Source: a virus. Taken from it: a stretch of DNA of 64,000 nt. Below the pieces are notes generated by a model that had not been told where the DNA came from, searched no databases, and saw nothing but the letters and a program-made list of their open reading frames with translations. Made by a program: the position numbers and the translations under genes. The stretch lies in IMG/VR virus record IMGVR_UViG_3300037201_000018, positions 30,384 through 94,383 of that record; one strand, written 5' to 3'. Shown piece by piece: positions 26,517-33,413 of this stretch; position 1 is the stretch's first letter; every line of letters begins with the position of its first letter.

Positions 26517-28120
26517 AGGCAATACTTGTTGCCGTTAATTTCCTTGATATCCTGTCAATCACGCTTCCTTACAATCGACATCACTTCGACGAGGTCTGGA
26601 TCGTCACGAACCAACTGGAAGTCAGCAGTCCCAAGATGATGCAGTTAGCTGCGGACAACCGAGCGACGCTGTTCGGGACCGACGCCTTCTACGAGGATCA
26701 TGCCGTTTTCAATAAATTCAAGGCGCTGGAGCAGGGACTCGACGCGATGGGAAGAGACGGTTGGTTATGTGTAGCACCCTGGGTCCCCGTAGAAGCTCCA
26801 TTCGTTAAAGGCGCATCGAGAAAATGGTACGTCGGAAATCTGATCACGATCAGGACCGTCAGTGGCCGGTCAGTGTCCGTGACACCTGATCACAACTTGT
26901 TTACCTCTCGCGGTTGGGTTCCAGCGAAATCGATTCGCAAAGGAGACAATCTCTTTCAGGTCAGCAGTCCCGATTGTCTTGGGGCACCAGACGTACACCA
27001 GCGTCCACCCGAGATTGGTCAAATAGTCGATGCGGCGTTTGAGAGATCCGCGATGAAGAAGGTGGGGTCCGTGAGGATTCGTATGGATCTCAAACCCCAA
27101 TTTCTTGACGACGATCGCGACGTCGATGTTATACCGTCTGACAGCGAATTGTCTGTCGACCTTGAACCGCTTCGACAGTGTGTCAGCGACGTCGCCTTCG
27201 TAGCGTCCGATGCAGACCTGGTTTGCGTGTCTAGTCTTAGCGATCTTCGACGAGACCTTCGCGGGACGCGCTACGCCGGTACGCACAGCCCTCATCGCAG
27301 CGACCCGCTTAGCGACGGCCGCCGGAGAATCGTGAGTCGCCCTAACTTTACCGGCTTGGCTATGACTCCGTTGTATTATTCCAGACAGTCTGAGTTGCCT
27401 ACTGATAACCTTGTCACTTGTATCAAAAACAGCGGCGATAGTTCTCAAGCTATCGCCGGCCTCATAACGCCTGACGACGTAGTCTCTATCGATGCCATCC
27501 CGTGGTCTGGTCATGTCTATGATCTCTCTACGGTTCAAGGTTGGTTCCTAGCAGATGGACTTATTATACACAATTGCATCATGGACGCCGACGTCCTCTG
27601 GCCTAAAGACATTGGCGGAGTGATGATCGAGAACAGTTCCAACAGGAACTTGATCCTATCAGATTGTGGTTGCTCATTTACGTTTGGCTATCTTTACACT
27701 CCCAAGCGGCGGATGTTCACCAATCTCACGAAGCCAATTCCGCCGGAGTCCGAGTGGAAGGACTACCCCTACCATCACTACTTGGCTGAGTGGAGTGGCT
27801 ACACCCAGATATTCCACGGCAGCGACCCAGTCCTTCCGAATCCGCCTTGGCATGACACTTCGTGGTTACATGCTGGCGGCGGCGACAGCGGATTTCAGAG
27901 TCTGTGGCCACCAGACAAAAAGCTCCGTACACCCTTTGAATGCTTGCACTTGGGCGACTCGCTTAACTGGACAGGGAGAGTGACGAAATACGTCGACGGG
28001 TCTACTCCGCCGGGGGCCGAAGCAAACCGCCAGAAGCTGGTGAGGTTCCTGCACGAGCGAAGTCTGAAGGGCAGCAGGTCAGATCGCTACGACCACGAGA
28101 AGATACAAAGGACTGAGTGA
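26513..28120 (+). CDS. Glycosyltransferase-like protein interrupted by an intein
   Basis: 535 residues as translated. Residues 86-354 are an intein; removal leaves about 266 residues. The extein joins ...GRDGWL to CIMDADVLWP, rebuilding a GT-A-type metal-binding D-A-D motif, so the intein sits directly at the active site. The N-terminal extein (AILVAVNFLDILSITLPYNRHHFDEVWIVTN) and the C-terminal GFQSLWPP-type part match a nucleotide-sugar transferase fold. Host protein activity would depend on splicing. Last glycosyltransferase of the island. Confidence 0.75.
   Translation: MKAILVAVNFLDILSITLPYNRHHFDEVWIVTNQLEVSSPKMMQLAADNRATLFGTDAFYEDHAVFNKFKALEQGLDAMGRDGWLCVAPWVPVEAPFVKGASRKWYVGNLITIRTVSGRSVSVTPDHNLFTSRGWVPAKSIRKGDNLFQVSSPDCLGAPDVHQRPPEIGQIVDAAFERSAMKKVGSVRIRMDLKPQFLDDDRDVDVIPSDSELSVDLEPLRQCVSDVAFVASDADLVCVSSLSDLRRDLRGTRYAGTHSPHRSDPLSDGRRRIVSRPNFTGLAMTPLYYSRQSELPTDNLVTCIKNSGDSSQAIAGLITPDDVVSIDAIPWSGHVYDLSTVQGWFLADGLIIHNCIMDADVLWPKDIGGVMIENSSNRNLILSDCGCSFTFGYLYTPKRRMFTNLTKPIPPESEWKDYPYHHYLAEWSGYTQIFHGSDPVLPNPPWHDTSWLHAGGGDSGFQSLWPPDKKLRTPFECLHLGDSLNWTGRVTKYVDGSTPPGAEANRQKLVRFLHERSLKGSRSDRYDHEKIQRTE
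26768..27574 (+). mobile_element. Intein inserted before the DxD motif of a glycosyltransferase
   Basis: 269 codons. Starts at Cys (C-V-A-P-W), has block B TVSGRSVSVTPDHNLFT with the T-x-x-H motif, and ends with block F/G GHVYDLSTVQGWFLADGLIIHN followed by extein Cys+1. The splicing residues (Cys1, block B His, terminal His-Asn, Cys+1) are all present, so splicing is plausible. The central ~160 residues show no LAGLIDADG or HNH signature in the sense frame; they are Asp/Ser/Arg/Leu-rich and coincide with a long antisense reading frame. Confidence 0.85.
26870..27538 (-). CDS. Antisense nuclease-like ORF inside the intein (Vsr/DUF559-like)
   Basis: 222 residues from TTG 27538, or 214 from ATG 27514. 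Residues ~25-55 (YEAGDSLRTIAAVFDTSD, then VISRQLRLSGI) look like a helix-turn-helix. The C-terminal half has RRYNIDVAIVVKKLGFEIHT, then LKRRIDYLTNLGWTLVYVW and a final helix, which follows the strand-Asp, strand-Glu, helix, strand layout of Vsr/DUF559-type PD-(D/E)XK nucleases found in some homing endonucleases. It spans the endonuclease slot between intein blocks B and F. Caveat: its codons lie base-for-base opposite the sense codons, a phase in which chance ORFs are common in GC-rich DNA. Confidence 0.55.
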   Translation of the reverse strand: MNRREIIDMTRPRDGIDRDYVVRRYEAGDSLRTIAAVFDTSDKVISRQLRLSGIIQRSHSQAGKVRATHDSPAAVAKRVAAMRAVRTGVARPAKVSSKIAKTRHANQVCIGRYEGDVADTLSKRFKVDRQFAVRRYNIDVAIVVKKLGFEIHTNPHGPHLLHRGSLKRRIDYLTNLGWTLVYVWCPKTIGTADLKEIVSFANRFRWNPTARGKQVVIRCHGH

Positions 28121-28326
28121 TGAGTAAGGGGATAGCAGACGCTACGGCGATGGAGAATGGAGTCGAGATCTTTCGCAAGGCCGCTGATGGAGTCCCGCCG
28201 TTCTCCCCAGAGCACAAGGAACTGGATCGAGAGACTTGCCTGAGGATGATCAACGGGGACGTAGCGGAGATCGGTCGAATAGACCAGCTCATCGCCAGCC
28301 ACGAGGAAGCCGAGCGGGGCAAGTAA
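28120..28326 (+). CDS. Small hypothetical protein ending the modification island
   Basis: 68 residues, TGATG overlap with the preceding stop. Helical and acidic with no known motif. Last confident plus-strand gene before the minus-strand cluster. Confidence 0.45.
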   Translation: MSKGIADATAMENGVEIFRKAADGVPPFSPEHKELDRETCLRMINGDVAEIGRIDQLIASHEEAERGK

Positions 28327-28377
28327 ACTAAACAGAACGACCGTTGCAGACTGGGATCGCACGCCGTAGGAGTCGAG

Positions 28378-28524
28378 GTGTGTAATCTGGAAGGCGACAA
28401 GCGTCTAGAGACCGTCAAGGATGAAGTCCGGGCGGTTACGTCTGACCGTCGTTCCGTTTTAACTAAAAGAGCCGCCGGCACCACGGCCAGAGAGCGGGCC
28501 GCAAATCAGGACTGCTTTGAGTGA
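28378..28524 (+). CDS. Possible small basic protein
   Basis: 48 residues from GTG 28378, preceded by GGAG six bases upstream. Composition is charged (many Arg, Glu, Lys), no motif. Its end overlaps the convergent gene on the other strand by 19 bases. Only modest support; it may instead be untranslated spacer. Confidence 0.3.
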   Translation: MCNLEGDKRLETVKDEVRAVTSDRRSVLTKRAAGTTARERAANQDCFE

Positions 28525-28691
28525 GGCCGGCCTGGCCTCGTCGGAAGGTCCCGCTTGCCCTTGCCTATGCGGCGCCGGATGCACTCGCGGAAAAACTGCG
28601 AATAATCCATGTCTCCGCGGGCCGCGTTGATGGATGCGATCCAGTCGTCGGGCAGGCGGAGGAGGAAGTCGGTGTAGCCGGGGCGTCTCAT
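28506..28691 (-). CDS. Small ribbon-helix-helix-like protein
   Basis: 61 residues with an AGGTGA ribosome site. The segment DFLLRLPDDWIASINAARG...YSQFFRECIRRRI resembles a ribbon-helix-helix unit: a short strand, then two helices, then a basic tail. Could be a small DNA-binding regulator at the end of the minus-strand operon. Confidence 0.5.
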   Translation of the reverse strand: MRRPGYTDFLLRLPDDWIASINAARGDMDYSQFFRECIRRRIGKGKRDLPTRPGRPHSKQS

Positions 28692-28716
28692 GAGTCACCT
28701 ATGTCACCGACGACAA

Positions 28717-29040
28717 TCAGATGATGAAGCTCAGCGTAGCGCATGGAGCGTGAGTGTGGATCGTTCTCTTCTCTCCGTGACGAGAGCTGTTATAGACCTC
28801 GATCTGAAATTCACGACCATCAAATGCAGCCCAGTCGCGCTCTACATCGGTCTTGACCTGGGCTGCGATGTCGGCGGCAGAGGCGCCCACCTCATGCTCC
28901 ATATAGTCGAATTTCAACGAGCCTATCGTTGTCCACGTCGGATACAGTGGCGAGTGACGAAAAAATACTCCCACCGCCGTGCAATGTCGCCCAGACTCGG
29001 TCCTCACGGCGTCGCCAAGTTTTACAGTTGTAGTCATCAT
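28717..29040 (-). CDS. Hypothetical phage protein
   Basis: 107 residues from ATG 29040, preceded by AAGGGTGA on the minus strand; the longer upstream start is unlikely. Begins MMTTTVKLGDAVRTESGRHC and is beta-rich with a C-terminal His/Thr stretch. No known family. Confidence 0.5.
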   Translation of the reverse strand: MMTTTVKLGDAVRTESGRHCTAVGVFFRHSPLYPTWTTIGSLKFDYMEHEVGASAADIAAQVKTDVERDWAAFDGREFQIEVYNSSRHGEKRTIHTHAPCATLSFII

Positions 29041-29044
29041 CGTT

Positions 29045-29131
29045 TCACCCTTTTCTCTTGCGGTTTCTTGTGGCACACGCGGAGAAATAACGGACGGCCT
29101 CAATCAGCGTCTGCGGGATTGTGTCGGTCAT
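29045..29131 (-). CDS. Very small protein, possible transposase remnant
   Basis: 28 residues preceded by a strong GAGAGGAG site. Its PQTLIEAVRYFS segment resembles the N-terminus of IS1595-type transposases, after which the reading frame becomes an Arg/Lys-rich tail and stops. May be a real micro-protein or the frayed end of an old insertion. Confidence 0.3.
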   Translation of the reverse strand: MTDTIPQTLIEAVRYFSACATRNRKRKG

Positions 29132-29146
29132 TGCGATCTCCTCTCA

Positions 29147-29425
29147 TTAGTCACGGTATCGAGAGATGCGCGTCGCCTCGACGGCGTCACGGACTTCGTC
29201 TGTCCACGCCTCGATGACTGTCTCCTCGGCCTCTCTGCACGCACGCACGGACAGCTCGTCAGATTGCTCAGCGCACTCGGCCAGCGTCGTCTCCAGGCAT
29301 TGCATCGCGGCGAGCAAATCGGCGTCATCGGTGAGGCCCGATTCGATCGCCTTGCGAATTGTGTTGATCGTGGTGTCTTCGGCGCTCTCGTAATTGCAGT
29401 TCGCGATGATTGGGTAGGTCGTCAT
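29147..29425 (-). CDS. Hypothetical acidic protein
   Basis: 92 residues from ATG 29425, which has GAGGAAA upstream on the minus strand. The N-terminal MTTYPIIANCNYESAEDTTIN is followed by acidic helices. A good promoter lies 65-95 bases upstream. No known family. Confidence 0.5.
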   Translation of the reverse strand: MTTYPIIANCNYESAEDTTINTIRKAIESGLTDDADLLAAMQCLETTLAECAEQSDELSVRACREAEETVIEAWTDEVRDAVEATRISRYRD

Positions 29426-29489
29426 GTTTTCCTCTTGGCTTGTGGCAGCCTTCGTTTTTCCCTTTCCCGTTGTTTCCTTCACTGGCCTA

Positions 29490-29518
29490 ATTGTATAGCC
29501 ATTTTCGTTCGGCGACAA
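29490..29518 (-). promoter_or_regulatory. Sigma70-like promoter
   Basis: Read on the minus strand: TTGTCG (29513-29518), a 17-base spacer and TACAAT (29490-29495), reading into the acidic-protein gene. The spacing is ideal and both boxes are one or two changes from consensus. Confidence 0.5.
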
Positions 29519-29585
29519 GCCAGGAAACGAAGAAAAACGACAGAATTCCAAAATAATTGGCTAGCCGTTACGTAGATTACCCAAA

Positions 29586-29963
29586 CTACCGAGCCACCGC
29601 CGGAGATTTGCGAAGGCTCTCAACTGCTGCCGTGGCGAGCGCTTCGTAGCTCGGATACTTTACGCACCACGACTGATAATCGGCACGCGGTTCCGTGTCC
29701 GGCAGATCCACGTCGGCCGTCACGGTGATAAACAGCTTCATCATGCGGCCAAACACGTAATCGCCGTAGGGATGTCCGGGGCGATCAAAGCTCATTGGAT
29801 AATCACCCTGCCCTCGAACGTTGTTCCAGACCATCTCTTCGGTCACGCTTCTGCGCTCCTGAAGCACTCCCATGCCCGATGCACGGCCGCAGGCTTCGTA
29901 AGCGAGGAAGAAAATCCGTTTGGCCAATTGCTCACCACTAAAACCTTCCACTTTGAACTTCAT
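29586..29963 (-). CDS. Hypothetical phage protein
   Basis: 125 residues with GGAGAAAG before the ATG. A central GRMMKLFITVTADVDLP region and several aromatic residues suggest a compact alpha/beta fold. No known family; part of the minus-strand early-type cluster. Confidence 0.5.
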   Translation of the reverse strand: MKFKVEGFSGEQLAKRIFFLAYEACGRASGMGVLQERRSVTEEMVWNNVRGQGDYPMSFDRPGHPYGDYVFGRMMKLFITVTADVDLPDTEPRADYQSWCVKYPSYEALATAAVESLRKSPAVAR

Positions 29964-29998
29964 AACTTTCTCCAGTTTTGAAAAGTCACCACTGAACG

Positions 29999-30274
29999 CT
30001 ACCCTACCTTAGTGCGCTTACGATCTAGGTCGGCTCGGTCAAGAGCCGCTTCCCAAGCAACTGGATTCTTGTAGCTCTGATCGTCGCGTAGAGATAATTC
30101 CTCATCTTCGTATTCATCCTCGTCGTCGTCTTGGTAGTCATCAGGGTCGTCTGGACCTTCGTCCTCCTCGTCAACCAAGCCCAACTCATCGACAACGTGA
30201 CCCGTCGTGTCCTCGTGCTTGTTCGCTTCAAGGCCGTCGTTTGTCGTAAAGTTGCAGTGTCCGCAGGTGTACAT
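29999..30274 (-). CDS. C2H2-like zinc finger protein with acidic tail
   Basis: 91 residues from ATG 30274, which forms a TGATG overlap with the upstream gene. YTCGHCNFTTND...EANKHEDTTGH has C-x2-C-x12-H-x5-H spacing, a rare C2H2-type finger in a phage. The middle is a run of Asp/Glu (over 30 acidic residues). Might bind basic protein or nucleic acid; function unknown. Confidence 0.55.
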   Translation of the reverse strand: MYTCGHCNFTTNDGLEANKHEDTTGHVVDELGLVDEEDEGPDDPDDYQDDDEDEYEDEELSLRDDQSYKNPVAWEAALDRADLDRKRTKVG

Positions 30275-30501
30275 CAGCCGTCTCCCATCATAACACATTC
30301 CAGTGGAATCTGATACAGCTTGTCCTTGTCGAACGTATCTAACCTGACGATCGCGTCGGTCGAGATCGTGTCCAGCTCGCTTTTACCTAATATGGTTCTG
30401 GTCGTAACGCCGGCCGCCGCTGGGACGAATGCGATTAGCGTCGCTTCGATCGGACTCCGCCAGTCCTTGTTCAACCTGACGACGCATTTGAGATTGAGCA
30501 T
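30274..30501 (-). CDS. Small hypothetical protein
   Basis: 75 residues, TGATG-type overlaps on both sides. Beta-rich with basic N-terminus (MLNLKCVVRLNKDWRSP). No known family. Confidence 0.5.
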   Translation of the reverse strand: MLNLKCVVRLNKDWRSPIEATLIAFVPAAAGVTTRTILGKSELDTISTDAIVRLDTFDKDKLYQIPLECVMMGDG

Positions 30502-30731
30502 CAGTTCTTTCCTTTACTGGCTGATCTGTAGACGTGAAAAGAGTCAGACGTCTGCCCCTCCTTTCTCGGTCTCACGGAGACTACTTCGTTGTTCGTGAAC
30601 GCCGTTACCCAGCAGTAGTGCTTCCCGTGCTTGTGCTCGCTGATCCTCCCCTGCTTGACGACGTTGGAGACTCTCTGGATCGCAGTCTCCTCGTCGATCT
30701 CCGGTCCGAACGTGATGATGATCCTCTTCAT
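30501..30731 (-). CDS. Small hypothetical protein
   Basis: 76 residues from ATG 30731 preceded by a perfect AAGGAGGAA site. Starts MKRIIITFGPEIDEETA and contains HKHGKHYCWVTAFTNNE; possibly a small ferredoxin-like or RNA-binding fold. No family recognised. Confidence 0.5.
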   Translation of the reverse strand: MKRIIITFGPEIDEETAIQRVSNVVKQGRISEHKHGKHYCWVTAFTNNEVVSVRPRKEGQTSDSFHVYRSASKGKN

Positions 30732-30814
30732 GGTTCCTCCTTGGTTAGAAGATGCTGGGCTTGACCTACCTAGCATGAGAAGCCGTCCGAGATGAGTTTG
30801 GCGGCTCCAAGGTT

Positions 30815-31039
30815 TCAGACTCGGTAATTCCCACACGACTGACTGAGGTAAACTACGTAGCCATCTTGGTCTTGGAATTCCGTTCGACAGGTAATGTCGT
30901 CAGATTCGTGTTGGGGAGACAAAACCGAGTAGGCGGTAATCGTCTTGTCGCCGTTCGTCCAGTTGAGACGATCCCAATCATATCGCCACTCCCCAGGGAA
31001 CATCTTACGGAGTTGGTCAATTACTCGCTTACGAGGCAT
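30815..31039 (-). CDS. Small hypothetical protein
   Basis: 74 residues; basic start MPRKRVIDQLRKMFPGEWRYDWDRLNW then beta-strands. Three bases separate its start from the stop of the upstream gene on the minus strand, so they are probably co-transcribed. Confidence 0.5.
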   Translation of the reverse strand: MPRKRVIDQLRKMFPGEWRYDWDRLNWTNGDKTITAYSVLSPQHESDDITCRTEFQDQDGYVVYLSQSCGNYRV

Positions 31040-31042
31040 AGA

Positions 31043-31321
31043 CTAAGCTTCCTGACTTGGTTCCTGAATCATGTCGTGACCGAACGTCCTAAAGAACTCG
31101 TCCCTGATCTGCTTCTCGATGTAGCGGAGATCATCTAGAGATAAGCTCAAATCTGCCGAGTCTCTACCTGATCTTATAAGTTGTAACATCAGACCTAGAT
31201 CTTGAGCTAAGTTAGCAACAACCAGAGGGAATTTGGCGACTGCCCCTAGTCGGTTCAGCTCGCTCATCGCGAGGATCTCTTGGGTCTTCGCCCCTTCCAG
31301 CTTCTTGCGATCAACTGACAT
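31043..31321 (-). CDS. Small helical protein next to helicase
   Basis: 92 residues overlapping the helicase end by 11 bases. Predominantly helical (LGAVAKFPLVVANLAQDLGLML). No motif. Could be a helicase partner by position only. Confidence 0.45.
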   Translation of the reverse strand: MSVDRKKLEGAKTQEILAMSELNRLGAVAKFPLVVANLAQDLGLMLQLIRSGRDSADLSLSLDDLRYIEKQIRDEFFRTFGHDMIQEPSQEA

Positions 31322-33059
31322 AGATAAGCTCCTCGATCGCCCTCGTTATGGCGATGTAGCGACAATTCCATTCTTGCTCGACCTGCCACTTGCTCTTGGC
31401 CATCGGATGTGGAACGGTCGCCCCTTCCGGTTCAAGTAAGAAAACTCTCTTGTTTTCGAGGCCCTTCGCTTTGTGAATCGACGACAGTCTAATCCCGGTT
31501 CCGTTCTTGTCGTCGGTGAACACGCTCTCGATCTTCGCGACGACTCCCGCAACCGTCGTCTGGTCTTCACAGAATGCAATTAAGCAGTCGTGACGATCTT
31601 GCAGGGCGATCAGTCGGGTGTCGGACGGGTTGCGCTTCGAGTTCTCCTTCGTCTGTTCCTTGTGAAGCCAGTCCTCCAATTTGACGAGCAGTTGCGAGAC
31701 GTCGTCACACTTCATCTTGTTGATCGTGCTGATGAGCCCCTGTCCGACGTCTCTGCCTTGAATTACGGCTTTTCGTCCAGCCTTGAGGAACTTGAAACAC
31801 TGCGAGACGAGAGGTGCGTTACAGCGACAGAGGATCATGTCTCCGTCTTGGACGTAACCGCGGTAGTTACTTTGAGCAGCCCCGTCCTTCGCTTCCTTCT
31901 CGTCATCCTTGTACTTGAGTCCGTGACGAATCGCCCCGTCGCAGTTTGACTCGTGCGCCTCGAAGTCAGGCACGATCCTCTGAGCTTCCTTGACGATCGC
32001 CTTCCCGCACCTCCGAGTGACGGTGAGCGGGAGAGTGACGCAACCTCGAACTGAAACTGGCGGGTCTATTTTTTGAGCAGCGTAGATGGCTTGAAGCACA
32101 GATCGACTACGCGGTACACCGAAGCACTCACTGAGTTCTTCCGCCATCCGCTTCATGCTCTCGGAGTCGGCTCCTGCGAAACCGTAGATCGCCTGCTTCG
32201 GGTCTCCACATAGGATGAGACGCCTTCCCGACATCTTCGCGAGGGCTTGTTGAACTTTTGAAAGGTCCTGGCACTCATCACAAAGCAATACGTCGTACTT
32301 CTGGACGTTCAAGCCGAGAGCGACCGGAATCCACACCATGTCGTTGAAGTCCACGCAGTTATCGCGAGCGACGTCCTTGCACCGTTCGAGGACTCGCGGA
32401 ACCAGCGAAAAGACCTCTTCCTGCGAGCTGTTCAGGTCGACGTCGTAGTACGAAGCCAAATCCCGAAGAGTCTCATTCCAGTCTGGATCTCCGGGTTTCA
32501 TCGAGTTACCACAAGGATCGAGGTGAGAGAGGTTCATCTTGCAGAGACCGACCAGCTCCTCCGTCGCCTTGACGAGGACCGGCTTGGTACGTCGGAGTTC
32601 GCGGATGTCGCGTTCGAGCAGCTCGGAGACGACGTCCTGCACGCGGTAGCTGTTTACCTTGACGTTGCCGAACGCCCGCTTGACTGAGGAGAAGCCCAGG
32701 CTGTGCATCGTCATCGCGTCACAGCCTGCGGGGACTCGCCGCTTCAACTCCTCAGCTATGCTCTTGTTGAATGCCACGAAACCAACAGTCTGTGCTTTCC
32801 CCTTCGACAGGCAGACGGCGTCGAAGATCGCCTGCTGCTGCGGGGAGGGGACGATGTCCGAGGGGAGACCCTTCAGCAACTTGAGGGACTCAATGAGAGT
32901 TGTCGTCTTGCCAGTCCCCGCTCTCGCCTCAATGATCAGGTGGGGGGTGGTGTCCGCGCCGGTATCTCGCTTCGTCTTTAGCCGGTCCGCGAGAGTTTTC
33001 CGCCCGTCTTCCCGTACCACCTGATCCTGTGCTTTTTCCTCAACGCGATCAGTAACCAT
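31311..33059 (-). CDS. UvrD/Rep-like SF1 DNA helicase
   Basis: 582 residues. Superfamily 1 motifs appear in order: Walker A EARAGTGKTTTLIE (~residues 43-56), motif Ia FVAFNKSIAEELKRR, Walker B VLLCDECQDLS, motif III LILCGDPKQAIYGFAGAD, motif V LSSIHKAKGLENKRVFLL and motif VI YIAITRAIEELIYVS. It is shorter than UvrD (about 720), lacking long 1B/2B insertions. Its job is ATP-driven 3'-5' unwinding in replication or repair. It overlaps a small basic gene at its start. Confidence 0.9.
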   Translation of the reverse strand: MVTDRVEEKAQDQVVREDGRKTLADRLKTKRDTGADTTPHLIIEARAGTGKTTTLIESLKLLKGLPSDIVPSPQQQAIFDAVCLSKGKAQTVGFVAFNKSIAEELKRRVPAGCDAMTMHSLGFSSVKRAFGNVKVNSYRVQDVVSELLERDIRELRRTKPVLVKATEELVGLCKMNLSHLDPCGNSMKPGDPDWNETLRDLASYYDVDLNSSQEEVFSLVPRVLERCKDVARDNCVDFNDMVWIPVALGLNVQKYDVLLCDECQDLSKVQQALAKMSGRRLILCGDPKQAIYGFAGADSESMKRMAEELSECFGVPRSRSVLQAIYAAQKIDPPVSVRGCVTLPLTVTRRCGKAIVKEAQRIVPDFEAHESNCDGAIRHGLKYKDDEKEAKDGAAQSNYRGYVQDGDMILCRCNAPLVSQCFKFLKAGRKAVIQGRDVGQGLISTINKMKCDDVSQLLVKLEDWLHKEQTKENSKRNPSDTRLIALQDRHDCLIAFCEDQTTVAGVVAKIESVFTDDKNGTGIRLSSIHKAKGLENKRVFLLEPEGATVPHPMAKSKWQVEQEWNCRYIAITRAIEELIYVS

Positions 33060-33192
33060 CGCTCTTCTCCCGCTTCTGTTTGGCTCGGGTCATGTCGTCG
33101 CTGATCTGCTTCCGCATCGTTCGCGTCTTGTCGACTGCCTTCTTCGCGTTCGTCTGCGATCTCGTCGGCTTCTTAGTCTTCTTCGGGTGCAT
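33049..33192 (-). CDS. Small Lys/Arg-rich protein
   Basis: 47 residues, almost one third Lys or Arg (MHPKKTKKPTRSQ...), overlapping the helicase start by 11 bases. Such proteins may bind nucleic acid. A GGAG-like site precedes the ATG. Function unknown. Confidence 0.5.
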   Translation of the reverse strand: MHPKKTKKPTRSQTNAKKAVDKTRTMRKQISDDMTRAKQKREKSDGY

Positions 33193-33413
33193 CGCGTCGC
33201 TCCTGTTCCTGAGTCAACTAAGTAATAGGACCAAATTCACTTGGCGTTGCAAGCCGTAAGTTGCCTTATGATATTCTTTATCCTCTTCTCGTGAAGTTTC
33301 CAGTGACGCTTTTGCTTATGCAGGTCGTCAATGCTCTCGGGAAAGGATTGAACTTTCTGGTTCTATTAGCCTGGATTTTTGGGGATAATTACAAGCCATT
33401 ACAGACCAACGAC

